A DNA stretch of 64,000 bases from an uncultured Aquimarina sp. (GTDB taxonomy: Bacteria; Bacteroidota; Bacteroidia; Flavobacteriales; Flavobacteriaceae). The notes beneath the pieces were generated by a model that saw nothing but the letters and a program-made list of their open reading frames with translations, ran no database searches and was not told where the DNA came from. Each line of letters opens with the position of its first letter. Positions within the stretch are counted from its first letter, which is position 1. Below, piece by piece: positions 25,954-35,132 of the stretch. Where the stretch lies: contig CANMML010000005.1 in the NCBI GenBank assembly GCA_947499005.1, positions 104,248 to 168,247 of the forward strand, read 5' to 3'. The translations under genes were made by a program, and so were the position numbers.

Positions 25954-27015
25954 ATGTTAGTCGAACAGTTTTCCAACTACTTACAAATCTGGTATTTAAC
26001 TAATAAACGTGACTTGCCATGGAGAAATTGTATGGATCCCTATAAAATTTGGTTGAGTGAAATAATTCTTCAGCAAACACGCGTAAATCAAGGGCTCCCG
26101 TACTATTTGAAATTTGTAGAGCGCTTTCCTACAGTGCAAGATTTATCGATTGCAGAAGAAGAAGAAATTTTAAAATTATGGCAAGGTCTAGGGTATTATT
26201 CTAGAGCAAGAAACCTGCATGCGGCCTCAAAAATGGTTATTGAAGACTTTAATGGCAAATTTCCAAGCACTTACAAGGATCTTATAAAATTGAAAGGTAT
26301 TGGGCAATATACGGCAAGTGCTATTGCTTCTTTTAGCTCTAAAGAAGCTGTTGCTGTTGTAGATGGCAATGTATATCGTGTACTTTCTAGAGTTTTTGGA
26401 ATTTTTACACCAATCAACAGTACCGAGGGTATAAAAGAGTTCCAAAAACTAGCCGAAACATTATTAGACCCCGAAAATCCTGACATTCATAATCAAGCCA
26501 TTATGGAATTCGGTGCCCTGCATTGTACTCCTAAAAAGCCTAATTGCATGTACTGTCCGTTCTCTAAGGATTGTTTTGCTTACCAAAAGGGAACCATTGA
26601 GGTATTGCCTGAAAAAATTAAGAAGACAAAAATCAAAACTCGATATTTCAATTACCTCACTATTAAAAACAATAACGAAATTTTAATCTCGAAACGATCT
26701 GGAAAAGGAATTTGGCAACACCTTTACGAATTCCCTTTAATAGAAACTGAAAAAGAAATTTCCGAAAAAAAATTCTTATCATCAATTCAAAAAGACTTTC
26801 ATTTAAACCTTTCTGAAATTAAAAGCATTCATAAAAACGAAAAGCCTCACAAACTATCGCACCAACACATCTATGCTAGTTTTTACGATATAGAATTAGA
26901 TGCAAAAGCATTTGGTGACATGAGAACTAAATTCACTCCTATTCTTAAAAAAGATATTGGGGACTACCCTGTCCCTGTGTTGATTGACAATTTTCTAAAA
27001 TTAGAACTTTTGTAA
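25954..27015 (+). CDS. mutY: A/G-specific adenine glycosylase MutY
   Basis: 353 residues. The HhH-GPD fold carries catalytic Glu in LSEIILQQTRV and Asp in VDGNVYRVLSR. The iron-sulfur ligand set is C-x6-C-x2-C-x5-C around CTPKKPNCMYCPFSKDC. The C-terminal NUDIX-like domain (about 225-350) recognises 8-oxoguanine. It removes adenine mispaired with oxidised guanine. Start of the mutY-ssb-gldE-gldD gene string that is typical of flavobacteria. Confidence 0.96.
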   Translation: MLVEQFSNYLQIWYLTNKRDLPWRNCMDPYKIWLSEIILQQTRVNQGLPYYLKFVERFPTVQDLSIAEEEEILKLWQGLGYYSRARNLHAASKMVIEDFNGKFPSTYKDLIKLKGIGQYTASAIASFSSKEAVAVVDGNVYRVLSRVFGIFTPINSTEGIKEFQKLAETLLDPENPDIHNQAIMEFGALHCTPKKPNCMYCPFSKDCFAYQKGTIEVLPEKIKKTKIKTRYFNYLTIKNNNEILISKRSGKGIWQHLYEFPLIETEKEISEKKFLSSIQKDFHLNLSEIKSIHKNEKPHKLSHQHIYASFYDIELDAKAFGDMRTKFTPILKKDIGDYPVPVLIDNFLKLELL

Positions 27016-27058
27016 ACTCTTTTAATTTAATTAACTTGTAACTCTACAATATTATATA

Positions 27059-27535
27059 ATGGCAGGCACTATAAATAAAGTAATCCTTATAGGACATACT
27101 GGAGATGATGTAAAAGTAACTTATTTTGAAGGTGGTGGAGCTATTGGGCGATTCCCACTAGCTACGAACGAAGATTACGTAAACAAGACTACTGGTGAGC
27201 GAGTTTCTAATACCGAATGGCATAACATTGTTGTAAGAAATAAAGGTGCTGAAATTTGCGAAAAGTATTTAAAAAAGGGAGACAAAGTCTACATCGAGGG
27301 GCGTTTAAAGACTAGAAAATGGCAAGACCAAAATGGGCTGGATCGTTACACTACAGAAATTCAGTGTATCGATTTCACATTTTTAACCCCTAGAGGAGAA
27401 AACCCTCAGGCAGGTGCTAGTTACACCACACCTCAAACACAGGCTACTCAACCAAATGCTGCTCCTTTAGCAACACCAACTAACAACCAGCCTTCTACTA
27501 CCGAAACACCAGAAGAAGATGATTTACCATTCTAG
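27059..27535 (+). CDS. ssb: Single-stranded DNA-binding protein
   Basis: 158 residues. OB fold at 1-110 with the HNIVVRNK and YIEGRLKTRKWQDQNG motifs, a Gln/Thr/Pro-rich linker, and the acidic protein-interaction tip ending DDLPF. Essential for replication and repair. 43 bp after mutY. Confidence 0.96.
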   Translation: MAGTINKVILIGHTGDDVKVTYFEGGGAIGRFPLATNEDYVNKTTGERVSNTEWHNIVVRNKGAEICEKYLKKGDKVYIEGRLKTRKWQDQNGLDRYTTEIQCIDFTFLTPRGENPQAGASYTTPQTQATQPNAAPLATPTNNQPSTTETPEEDDLPF

Positions 27536-27586
27536 ATTAACATTGGATGATCATTTAATAATGAAATAGATTTAAATATAAATTAA

Positions 27587-28903
27587 TTGGATCCTGATCC
27601 CTTACTTATTATTCTTTTTGATCACTTCGAAATCACTATTCAACTAGTATTTCTTGGATTACTATTGATATGTTCTGCATTAATATCGGGTAGCGAAATT
27701 GCTTTTTTTTCTCTTACCCGAACCAGCTTAGAAGAACATCAAAAACAACACCCAAAGAGCAATGCTTTAATTGCTAATCTGCTTAAAAAACCTAAAAAAT
27801 TATTAGCTACTATTCTAGTGGCCAACAACTTTATCAATATTGCTATCGTATTATTAGCCGATGCTATAGGAGCTCGTTTTTTTGAAGAGCTTAGCCATCT
27901 TTACTTTTTAGGTATCTCAATTCGTTTTATCACGGAAGTCATTGTAGTTACGTTTATAATTTTATTGTTTGGCGAAATTTTACCTAAAATCTATGCCAAC
28001 CGTAACAATTTGACATTCGCAAGCTTCATGGCTTACCCTTTAACCATTTTAAACAAAGGACTTTCTTTTCTGAATATCCCTATGCAGCTAATTACAGAAA
28101 AGCTTGAGACCCGATTTGGCAAAAGCAAGTCTGACCTTAACATAAGTCAGCTTTCGCAAGCATTGGAAATTACAGATGGTAAAGAAACTACCTTACAGGA
28201 AAAAAAGATTCTTCAAGGCATTGTTAGTTTTGGAACCACCGAAGTAAGAGAGGTAATGCAACCTCGCATGGATATTTTTTCGATCAATAAAGAAGAACCT
28301 TTTAACCGTATTATTCGAAAAATTAGTCAAAGTGGTTATTCGCGTGTTCCTGTTTACAGAGATTCTATAGATGATGTGATTGGTATTCTTTATGTAAAAG
28401 ATTTACTACCCCATTTAAGCAAGGTAGATTTCGAATGGCTTTCCCTAATTCAAAAACCTATTTTTGTCCCAGAAAACAAAAAGTTAGATGATTTACTTAC
28501 CGAGTTTCAAGAAAAGAAAAACCATCTAGCTGTAGTTGTAGATGAGTATGGTGGCACTAGTGGAATCATTACGTTAGATGATATCATTAGACAAATTGTT
28601 GGTGATATTAGTGACGAATTTGATGATGAAGACATCCATTACACTAAGATCAATGACACAAATTATATTTTTGAAGGCAGAGTGCATTTAAAAGATTTCT
28701 TTAAAATTTTAAAAATCACACCTTCTGAAAGCTTTGAAACTATAAAAAAAGACGCAGAAACCCTAGCTGGATTTATTCTAGAAATATCAAGTAATTTCCC
28801 TAAACGTGGAGATAAAATTCAATTTGAAAAATTTGAGTTTATTATTGATAGTTTAGACAAGAAACGCATCAAAAAAATAAAATTAACCCTACTCAATGAC
28901 TAG
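27587..28903 (+). CDS. gldE: Gliding motility protein GldE (CNNM/CBS transporter family), TTG start
   Basis: 438 residues from TTG 27587; the codon before it is a stop and the next ATG would remove a membrane helix, so TTG is likely. DUF21/CNNM membrane domain with about four helices (15-170), two CBS domains (about 205-325, with IGILYVKDLL and DEYGGTSGIITLDD) and a C-terminal CorC/HlyC domain. In F. johnsoniae GldE supports GldD in gliding and type IX secretion. The stop overlaps the gldD start by 8 bp, as expected for this pair. Confidence 0.93.
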   Translation: MDPDPLLIILFDHFEITIQLVFLGLLLICSALISGSEIAFFSLTRTSLEEHQKQHPKSNALIANLLKKPKKLLATILVANNFINIAIVLLADAIGARFFEELSHLYFLGISIRFITEVIVVTFIILLFGEILPKIYANRNNLTFASFMAYPLTILNKGLSFLNIPMQLITEKLETRFGKSKSDLNISQLSQALEITDGKETTLQEKKILQGIVSFGTTEVREVMQPRMDIFSINKEEPFNRIIRKISQSGYSRVPVYRDSIDDVIGILYVKDLLPHLSKVDFEWLSLIQKPIFVPENKKLDDLLTEFQEKKNHLAVVVDEYGGTSGIITLDDIIRQIVGDISDEFDDEDIHYTKINDTNYIFEGRVHLKDFFKILKITPSESFETIKKDAETLAGFILEISSNFPKRGDKIQFEKFEFIIDSLDKKRIKKIKLTLLND

Positions 28904-29459
28904 AAGCCTTTTCTTAATATTGATCATTAGTCTTTGCTATATTTCGTGCAAAGACGAAGTCCTTCCCAAGCCCAAAGCTCAACTGCGATTGAGTTATGAA
29001 AAGGCAAAATATGAAAAGGCAAATACGGATTGCACTTTCGATTTTCAAAAAAATAAGATTGCAAAACTAAAACGCGTATCAAAACACGGGTTTTGTGGTT
29101 ATCGCATTCAATACCCGAATATCGATGCCACTATATACTTAACATATCGCCCTGTTCGTTCGGACTTGCAAAAGCTACTGAAAGACGCTCAAAACCTAAC
29201 TTACGAACATGTTGTCAAAGCCGATAACATTTCCTCTCAAGTCTACTCCAACAACAATCAAAATGTACACGGAAGAGTATATAAAGTTTCTGGAGATGCA
29301 GCCTCTCCCTCACAATTTTACCTCACAGACAGTATTAATCATTTCTTATTAGGCTCCGTTTATTTTAACACAAAACCTAATTTTGATTCAATACTTCCTG
29401 GAATAAAATATCTAGAAAACGATTTAAAAGTAATGTTTGAATCTCTCGAATGGAAATAG
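28896..29459 (+). CDS. gldD: Gliding motility lipoprotein GldD
   Basis: 187 residues with a lipoprotein signal (LILIISLCYISC, Cys18). Recognised from length, the gldE overlap and the motifs YRIQYPNIDATIYLTY and GDAASPSQFYLTD. GldD is required for gliding motility and T9SS function; its molecular role is unknown. The presence of gldD/gldE implies an active T9SS, consistent with the sorting tail on the GH86 enzyme. Confidence 0.92.
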   Translation: MTRSLFLILIISLCYISCKDEVLPKPKAQLRLSYEKAKYEKANTDCTFDFQKNKIAKLKRVSKHGFCGYRIQYPNIDATIYLTYRPVRSDLQKLLKDAQNLTYEHVVKADNISSQVYSNNNQNVHGRVYKVSGDAASPSQFYLTDSINHFLLGSVYFNTKPNFDSILPGIKYLENDLKVMFESLEWK

Positions 29460-29473
29460 TGACATAAAACACC

Positions 29474-29836
29474 CTACACAAAAATACATTCAAAATTTTT
29501 GTCTTGATTTTGCGCCGAACATTCTAAAAAACGTAGAAACTTTTTTTGGCGTTTGCCAACAAATTTAGTGTTAGACAAAATTTTATGCACATCACTGATT
29601 AAAGTATCAAATTCTTGCTGTGTAACTTCATTCTTCTCTAAGTAATATTTAATCTTAAACAAAGATGATCTTGTAGAATCGGAATAAAATTGCTTTGATT
29701 GAACAACATACGCAAAGCCTCCTACTACATCCCTTATGGCATCCACTTCTTGTTTAGTTTGAAAATTATTCAAACAGTTTAAATAAATTAATGTATATGC
29801 CCTAAAAGACAAAAAATTCCACTCTCTATAATCCAA
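29474..29836 (-). CDS. Hypothetical protein, uncertain start
   Basis: 120 residues from TTG 29836; no convincing ATG upstream. Mostly helical, basic, no signal peptide or membrane helix, no family I recognise. It faces gldD with only 14 bp between stops. Might be a remnant of a longer protein, since the 385 bp upstream hold nothing else. Confidence 0.4.
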   Translation of the reverse strand: MDYREWNFLSFRAYTLIYLNCLNNFQTKQEVDAIRDVVGGFAYVVQSKQFYSDSTRSSLFKIKYYLEKNEVTQQEFDTLISDVHKILSNTKFVGKRQKKFLRFLECSAQNQDKNFECIFV

Positions 29837-30221
29837 TCTAAAATTATTTTAATGCATTACATCACCAATGAAGACCTCTTTCAATATTTTAAATATTTCA
29901 AGAAATTACTACCTCTTCATTAGACTTACTAATTAGACTAAAGACTATTAAAAACCTAACTGAAAAATGGGATATTCAATTGATTTCAAGCATTCTTGAG
30001 GTAATAAGACTCTCAAATTTATAAATTCTATTTCATCGATTCTACAATTATTACATAACACATAAAAAGTTACATAAAAAGCAAGTAAAACGTAATAAAA
30101 CAAGGGGTTTCACGAAAAATATTTTCATGAAATTTCATGAAAATATTCACTTAAAAAGAATTAAATTAGATTTTAACAAACGTCTAGCATTCAAACCTTA
30201 GCATATACTTATACCTTTGTT
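29837..30221. other. Gene-free 385 bp region with a 30 bp perfect palindrome
   Basis: No credible gene on either strand. It is very AT-rich and has ACATAAAAAG twice near 30058-30080. At 30118-30147 lies a perfect 30 bp palindrome built around two TTTCATGAAA units. TACCTTTG at 30212-30219 fits the -7 box of the LytTR gene downstream, giving a leader of only a few bases. Confidence 0.6.
30118..30147. promoter_or_regulatory. 30 bp perfect palindrome upstream of a LytTR gene
   Basis: The 30 bases equal their own reverse complement: AATATTTTCATGAA on one side and its mirror on the other. It lies 81 bp before the start of the LytTR membrane protein and 65 bp before its -7 box. A dimeric or double-dimer repressor or activator site is the simplest reading. 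Confidence 0.6.
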
Positions 30222-30227
30222 TTGCCT

Positions 30228-31121
30228 ATGAATAAAATCAAACAATTTCTACAAAAAGAACACTCTCGAAGTGTTTTAAGTTTAGAACACAAAACGCTTA
30301 CTATATATTTCTTCTTTGTTGTTTTTACCGTTATGGTACTTTTTAAACCATATGTACTAGGAATGTATTCTCTAAAGCCTCGATTAATTGTAGCATTGTA
30401 TTATTCTATTTTATCTACTATTGGTTTATGGGTTATTAGACTTATTAATAAAACGTATATAGCAAAAAAGCACACCATGCGTGATGAAGTTATTTTAGTA
30501 AGTACTACTATATTTTGTGCATGGCTTCTTTGCTATTTATTTACGATTAGTTTTTTAGATTTTTTCATAAAAGCAGCTATTGGAGTTCACTATAATGCTG
30601 TAATTCCTCCTTATTTTTTTATCTGCAGCCTGCTACATATGTATATTTTCGGATTAATTGTGTATGCTTTCTTAAGACTATATGACTTAGTCTTTTTGCT
30701 ATCGGTATCAGAAGACAATCCTAAATTCGAAAAATTGATAGAGATCTCCCCTGAAGTACCTAGAAGATTGGCCAAAATAACATTTGAAGGAAAAAATAAA
30801 GGGGAATTTCTAGAGCTAGATTTAAAGAAACTGGTTTATATCAAAAGTGACGGACACTACGTTGGCATCTATTTTCTAAATCATAATAATATTTTAGAGT
30901 CTAAACTGTTAAGAATATCCTTAAAAGAGGTTGAAAAAAAGACTCAACCGTTTAGACAATTACAAAGATGCCATCGGTCACATATTTTAAATCTTCATTA
31001 CTTAAAATCCATAACTTCTTATTCGAATAAATTTCATGGATTATTAATCAATGAATTAGGCGAAATCCCTATTTCCAAAGACAAATATGATATAATTACT
31101 GAACTACAGAAAACGCTCTAA
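30228..31121 (+). CDS. Membrane-bound LytTR-domain transcription regulator
   Basis: 297 residues from ATG 30228; the frame extends to a TTG at 30222, but the -7 box ends at 30219. Four membrane helices at about 23-45, 52-72, 88-115 and 128-152, then a LytTR DNA-binding domain at about 190-295 (LDLKKLVYIKSDGHYVGIYF, FRQLQRCHRSHILNL, PISKDKYD). This 4TM-LytTR form lacks a receiver domain and probably senses a membrane signal directly. Target genes unknown. The palindrome upstream may be its own operator. Confidence 0.85.
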   Translation: MNKIKQFLQKEHSRSVLSLEHKTLTIYFFFVVFTVMVLFKPYVLGMYSLKPRLIVALYYSILSTIGLWVIRLINKTYIAKKHTMRDEVILVSTTIFCAWLLCYLFTISFLDFFIKAAIGVHYNAVIPPYFFICSLLHMYIFGLIVYAFLRLYDLVFLLSVSEDNPKFEKLIEISPEVPRRLAKITFEGKNKGEFLELDLKKLVYIKSDGHYVGIYFLNHNNILESKLLRISLKEVEKKTQPFRQLQRCHRSHILNLHYLKSITSYSNKFHGLLINELGEIPISKDKYDIITELQKTL

Positions 31122-31124
31122 AAA

Positions 31125-31772
31125 CTAACATTTAGAATCCCATTCTTTATAAAACTGCTCCAAAAAGCCTTCCATATATCGGTGACGCTCATCTGCTAAT
31201 TCCCTCCCTGTTTCGGTATTCATTCGATCTTTTAGCAACAATAGTTTTTCATAGAAATGATTGATCGATGGCGCTGTTGATTTTTTATATTCCTCTTTGG
31301 TCATATCCAAATTTGGAGAAATTGAAGGATCATAAATCGCTCGATTCTTAAATCCTCCATAATTAAATGTTCTTGCAATTCCAACTGCCCCCAATGCATC
31401 TAAACGATCTGCATCTTGCACGACATCGAGCTCCAAAGAATTAAATGTTCTCTGCGCTTTACCTCCTTTAAAAGAGATGTTTTCTATAATGTGAATTACA
31501 TGATCTATGATTTGCTGATCCACATCTTGTGATTCTAAAAACGCTCTGGCCACTTTAGGGCCAATAGTTTCGTCTCCATCGTGAAATTTTGAATCGGCTA
31601 TATCATGCAATAATGCCCCTAATTGAACAATGGTTTGATCTACCTTTTCTGATTTGGCAATTAACAAGCTATTTCGATATACGCGTTCAATATGAAACCA
31701 ATCATGTCCTCCTTCTGCGTTGTACAAAGTTTCTTTTACAAAAGCTATTGTGTTTTCAATTAAGTTTCCCAT
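31125..31772 (-). CDS. HD-domain phosphohydrolase
   Basis: 215 residues. HD motif: GHDWFHIERVYRNS, LLHDIADSKFHDGDE, and QDADRLDALGAVGIART, i.e. the H...HD...D ligands of HD hydrolases, close to the YedJ/YpgQ type. Likely hydrolyses a nucleotide or phosphate ester; substrate unknown. Converges on the LytTR gene (3 bp between stops). Confidence 0.85.
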   Translation of the reverse strand: MGNLIENTIAFVKETLYNAEGGHDWFHIERVYRNSLLIAKSEKVDQTIVQLGALLHDIADSKFHDGDETIGPKVARAFLESQDVDQQIIDHVIHIIENISFKGGKAQRTFNSLELDVVQDADRLDALGAVGIARTFNYGGFKNRAIYDPSISPNLDMTKEEYKKSTAPSINHFYEKLLLLKDRMNTETGRELADERHRYMEGFLEQFYKEWDSKC

Positions 31773-31783
31773 AATTTAAACAT

Positions 31784-31810
31784 AAAAAAAGCTGCATCTA
31801 GATGCAGCTT
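31784..31810 (-). terminator. Terminator of the desaturase gene
   Basis: A perfect 22 bp palindrome at 31789-31810 (AAGCTGCATCTA and its mirror) is flanked on the plus strand by an A run (31784-31790), i.e. a U run at the end of minus-strand transcripts. Confidence 0.85.
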
Positions 31811-31832
31811 GTAATTCAATTCCTGTATATAA

Positions 31833-32858
31833 TTATTTAGATACTACAGCTGGATTTACCCAAGTAAATTTTGCTGTTTCATCTGGCAATACTAAGCGAT
31901 CGCTAATACGTTGCATACGCGAAGGCAATTTCATCACATAATCTCTAGCCTTTTCAGCTTGATCGGTTAAACCTTGTAGGTTAGCAATATCCCATTTCGT
32001 AATCAAGCGTTCCATGATATCGATATAATCTTGTGAAGTATACACCCCTATCTTTTGTGCCGAAACAGAGAATTCATCGAACTTCGCTCCTATAGCTTGC
32101 CCTGTTTCTCTTAAAAAATGTGCTGGCATAATGATCTTACTTTTCATCATATAAGAAAAAGCCAACATCATTTCACTAGGGTCTAATTTAAAAATCTCAT
32201 CTACAAAAGTGCTATATGCATTAAAGTGACGCATTTCGTCTCCAGCAATGATTTTACACATTTTCGATAATGATTTATTAGAATATTTACGCGCTAACTT
32301 CGCTACACGATTGTGAGATATATTAGTTGCTAATTCTTGAAAACTCGTATACACAAAGTTTTTATATGGATCTCGGTCTGTTCCGATGTCAAAACCATCA
32401 CTAATTAGGTGTTGTGTCGTTCTCTCGATCTCGATCATATTAACACGCCCAGATAGATATAGGTATTTATTCAGCACATCTCCGTGACGATTTTCCTCTC
32501 CTGTCCAATAACGCACCCATTTAGCCCATCCGTTTCCACCAGCTTCAGAAGTAAATTCACCACCTTTTTCATGCTGATCTACCCCAACAACATCCATTAA
32601 CCATGATTCGTATGTAGGTAATGCTTCTTCAGTAATAGTATCTCCAACAAGTACTACCCAAAAGTCATATGGCAATTCTTTTGCTAATTCGCGAAGTTCT
32701 TTTACGTCTTCAAAAAAAGTATCTGGGTTTTGAGAATCTGGCAAGAAATCTGTTGGTTGCCATACTTTATCAATAGGCACTAAAAATTGATCAATGAAGC
32801 CTTCCACTTTATGCTCCAATTGCTTCATTACTTCTAATCGAATGTTATCTAATGCCAT
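31833..32858 (-). CDS. Acyl-ACP desaturase (soluble di-iron, FAB2 type)
   Basis: 341 residues. Both halves of the di-iron site are visible: EENRHGD (about 136-142) and DEMRHF (about 222-227) with intervening Glu residues. Family is stearoyl-ACP delta-9 desaturase, mostly known from plants and actinobacteria but regular in Bacteroidota. It introduces a double bond into ACP-bound acyl chains and needs ferredoxin-type electrons. It starts 11 bp after the plsC stop, one operon for membrane lipid making. Confidence 0.92.
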   Translation of the reverse strand: MALDNIRLEVMKQLEHKVEGFIDQFLVPIDKVWQPTDFLPDSQNPDTFFEDVKELRELAKELPYDFWVVLVGDTITEEALPTYESWLMDVVGVDQHEKGGEFTSEAGGNGWAKWVRYWTGEENRHGDVLNKYLYLSGRVNMIEIERTTQHLISDGFDIGTDRDPYKNFVYTSFQELATNISHNRVAKLARKYSNKSLSKMCKIIAGDEMRHFNAYSTFVDEIFKLDPSEMMLAFSYMMKSKIIMPAHFLRETGQAIGAKFDEFSVSAQKIGVYTSQDYIDIMERLITKWDIANLQGLTDQAEKARDYVMKLPSRMQRISDRLVLPDETAKFTWVNPAVVSK

Positions 32859-32869
32859 CTAATCTCTTA

Positions 32870-33601
32870 TTAATTTACCGCCTCTGTTACTCGGTGTTCT
32901 ACTATTTGTAATAATTCTTCAAAAGTACAGGATTTTATTGCAATTGGCTCATGTACCTCTAATGTTATCTTGTTAAAAGCTCCTACTGGAAAATTACCAT
33001 ACTTTGCCAGTTTCCAACTATTATTAATTGTAGCTGGTACCACATAGCCTTCTGGCATCTGTCTGGCTAATATTTTCAATCCAGTTTCTGCAAACTTTTT
33101 GGGCTCCCCTGTCTTACTTCTTGTCCCTTCAGGGAAAATGACAGCCATCCCATTATTCTCATTAATTTGTTTTCCAAACTTGATAATAGCAGGTAAAGAC
33201 TGGCGTTTATTCTTTCGATCAATAAGCACAGATCCTCCATGCCTTAAATTATACGATATACTAGGGATTCCCTTTCCTAATTCTTTTTTAGAAATATATT
33301 TGGGATTAAACTTCCTCATGTACCAAGCAAACAAAGGAATGTCGAACATACTTTGGTGGTTAGAAACCACGATCAACGGTACATTTTCCGGAATGTTATG
33401 ATTACACTTATAAGCACTACTACCTCCTAAAAAATAAGTGCATTTAAGAAGACAGAAGTTAAGCATGGCTACCGCTTTCTCTTGCGTCTTTAACCCAAAA
33501 ACATTTAAAGCTATTACTTGAACTACATGAAACACAAGTAAAGCTAGCCCAAAGAAAAAATAAAAAATCACAGAAAGTATAGCCGAAATTACTTTATGCA
33601 T
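32870..33601 (-). CDS. plsC: 1-acyl-sn-glycerol-3-phosphate acyltransferase (PlsC family)
   Basis: 243 residues. One N-terminal membrane helix (about 5-28), catalytic NHQSMFD (H-x4-D), and the acyl-acceptor motif FPEGTRSKTG. It makes phosphatidic acid at the inner membrane. Operon with the desaturase, so acyl chains are made unsaturated and attached by linked genes. Confidence 0.9.
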   Translation of the reverse strand: MHKVISAILSVIFYFFFGLALLVFHVVQVIALNVFGLKTQEKAVAMLNFCLLKCTYFLGGSSAYKCNHNIPENVPLIVVSNHQSMFDIPLFAWYMRKFNPKYISKKELGKGIPSISYNLRHGGSVLIDRKNKRQSLPAIIKFGKQINENNGMAVIFPEGTRSKTGEPKKFAETGLKILARQMPEGYVVPATINNSWKLAKYGNFPVGAFNKITLEVHEPIAIKSCTFEELLQIVEHRVTEAVN

Positions 33602-33681
33602 GATGATAATATATCAAAAAAGTTATTGGGCTGCTTGTTACTCAAATCAAACAACCCAATGATCTAATATTTTACTAATTT

Positions 33682-34092
33682 CTAACAGTACTCGTTAAAA
33701 GCATCTACTAAGTTCTCTGCAATAATATCAGCAGAACGCCCTTCAATATGATGACGCTCTAACATATGCACTAATTCGCCGTCTTTAAACAATGCTATAC
33801 AAGGTGACGAAGGAGGAAAAGGCACTAAATGCTCTCTCGCTGCATTTACTGCATCTCTATCTACACCTGCAAAAACGGTAACCGCTTGCGTTGGTTTCTT
33901 TTCATTCTTCAATGACATTTTTGCAGCTGGACGTGCATTTGCTGCTGCACAACCACATACAGAGTTCACTACCAACAATGTAGTACCTCCTTTTTCTAAT
34001 GCTGTATTTACTGCTTCTGAAGTATGTAATTCTTGAAATCCAAAATCCGCTAAATCGGCACGCATTGGCTTTACTAATTCCTCTGGATACAT
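33682..34092 (-). CDS. Bacilliredoxin (BrxA/BrxB family)
   Basis: 136 residues from ATG 34092 (MYPEELVKPM). An upstream in-frame ATG at 34125 is ruled out because the -7 box overlaps it. The active site is NSVCGCAAANARP with Cys46 and Cys48, the CGC motif of YphP/YqiW bacilliredoxins. In Bacillus these reduce bacillithiolated proteins; many Bacteroidota make bacillithiol, so the same role fits. Confidence 0.92.
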   Translation of the reverse strand: MYPEELVKPMRADLADFGFQELHTSEAVNTALEKGGTTLLVVNSVCGCAAANARPAAKMSLKNEKKPTQAVTVFAGVDRDAVNAAREHLVPFPPSSPCIALFKDGELVHMLERHHIEGRSADIIAENLVDAFNEYC

Positions 34093-34122
34093 ATATATCT
34101 TATTAAATTCTTGACTGATGCA

Positions 34123-34150
34123 CAAAGGTACAAATACTATTCCATTTCAA
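34123..34150 (-). promoter_or_regulatory. Promoter of the bacilliredoxin gene (TTG-N17-TACCTTTG)
   Basis: On the minus strand TTG (34148-34150 complement), 17 nt, TACCTTTG (34123-34130 complement). It fixes the gene start at 34092 rather than 34125. Confidence 0.75.
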
Positions 34151-34225
34151 AATCGATCATTTTGGCAGTTTGTGTATTTTTGGAATAGATTTAGCATTAG
34201 TTTAAGTCGATTTAAAATATTGTAG

Positions 34226-34972
34226 ATGATAAAATGGATTGGAGCCTTCATGGGCTCTTGGGTTTATGGTATACGCGGAGCGATTGCAGGGTATTTTATT
34301 GGCTATCTTGTAGAGCAACTTTTCCCAAACACTAAAAAGAAAACACAATGGCAGACTTCAGGTGGCTCAAAACAAAGAGCTTCTAAAATTACGCCTAGAG
34401 ATTTTGAGCTCAATTTGCTTTCTTTAGCTTCATTGGTTATTAAGGCAGATGGCAGCGTTAATCAAACCGAACTAGATTATGTACGCAACTACTTTGTGCA
34501 ATCCTATGGAAAGGAACGCGCTAATGCTACTTTCAAAACTTTCAATGAAGTCATTAAAAAGAGGGAAATTCAAGCCAGCCGTATTGCCACTTATGTCGCT
34601 CATCACACACGATACGAGTCTCGACTTCAAATCTTACATTTTCTTTTTGGTATTGCTAATTCCGATGGATTTGTAAGTGAAAATGAGGTTTTTAAAATCA
34701 ATGAAATTGCTCGGCATTTTAGAGTCGGCTACCATGACTTTGAAAGCATTAAAGCAATGTTCATTAAAAAGGCTGATAATGCATATAAAATTTTAGAGAT
34801 TGAAAAAACAGCTACGGATAGCGAAGTAAAAAAAGCCTATCGATCTATGGCGAAAAAATATCATCCTGATAAGTTGGTAAACTTACCTGATCACCTTAAA
34901 AAAGGAGCTGAAGAAAAGTTTAGAACCGTACAAGAAGCTTACGAGCATATCCAAAAGGAAAGAGGAATTTGA
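34226..34972 (+). CDS. TerB-DnaJ domain protein (DjlA-like co-chaperone)
   Basis: 248 residues. Short hydrophobic N-terminus (about 4-30, Gly-rich, DjlA-like membrane segment), TerB-type helical domain (about 60-170, LASLVIKADGSVNQTE) and a C-terminal J domain with YHPDKL (HPD intact). DjlA proteins stimulate DnaK at the membrane. The layout matches E. coli DjlA in miniature. Confidence 0.88.
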   Translation: MIKWIGAFMGSWVYGIRGAIAGYFIGYLVEQLFPNTKKKTQWQTSGGSKQRASKITPRDFELNLLSLASLVIKADGSVNQTELDYVRNYFVQSYGKERANATFKTFNEVIKKREIQASRIATYVAHHTRYESRLQILHFLFGIANSDGFVSENEVFKINEIARHFRVGYHDFESIKAMFIKKADNAYKILEIEKTATDSEVKKAYRSMAKKYHPDKLVNLPDHLKKGAEEKFRTVQEAYEHIQKERGI

Positions 34973-35132
34973 GTCCTTTGGGCTTGCTTCGAGCTTCGAG
35001 CCATTGGCTTTGGACTTTTAAATGTTAAGAAAATGCAAACTAAGTCTTGTTAAAGCATAAAAGTTGAATTCAAAAGTTATTTTAGTGTACTGATAGCTGG
35101 TAGCCCGAAGCTCACAGCCCAAAGTCTTAAGA

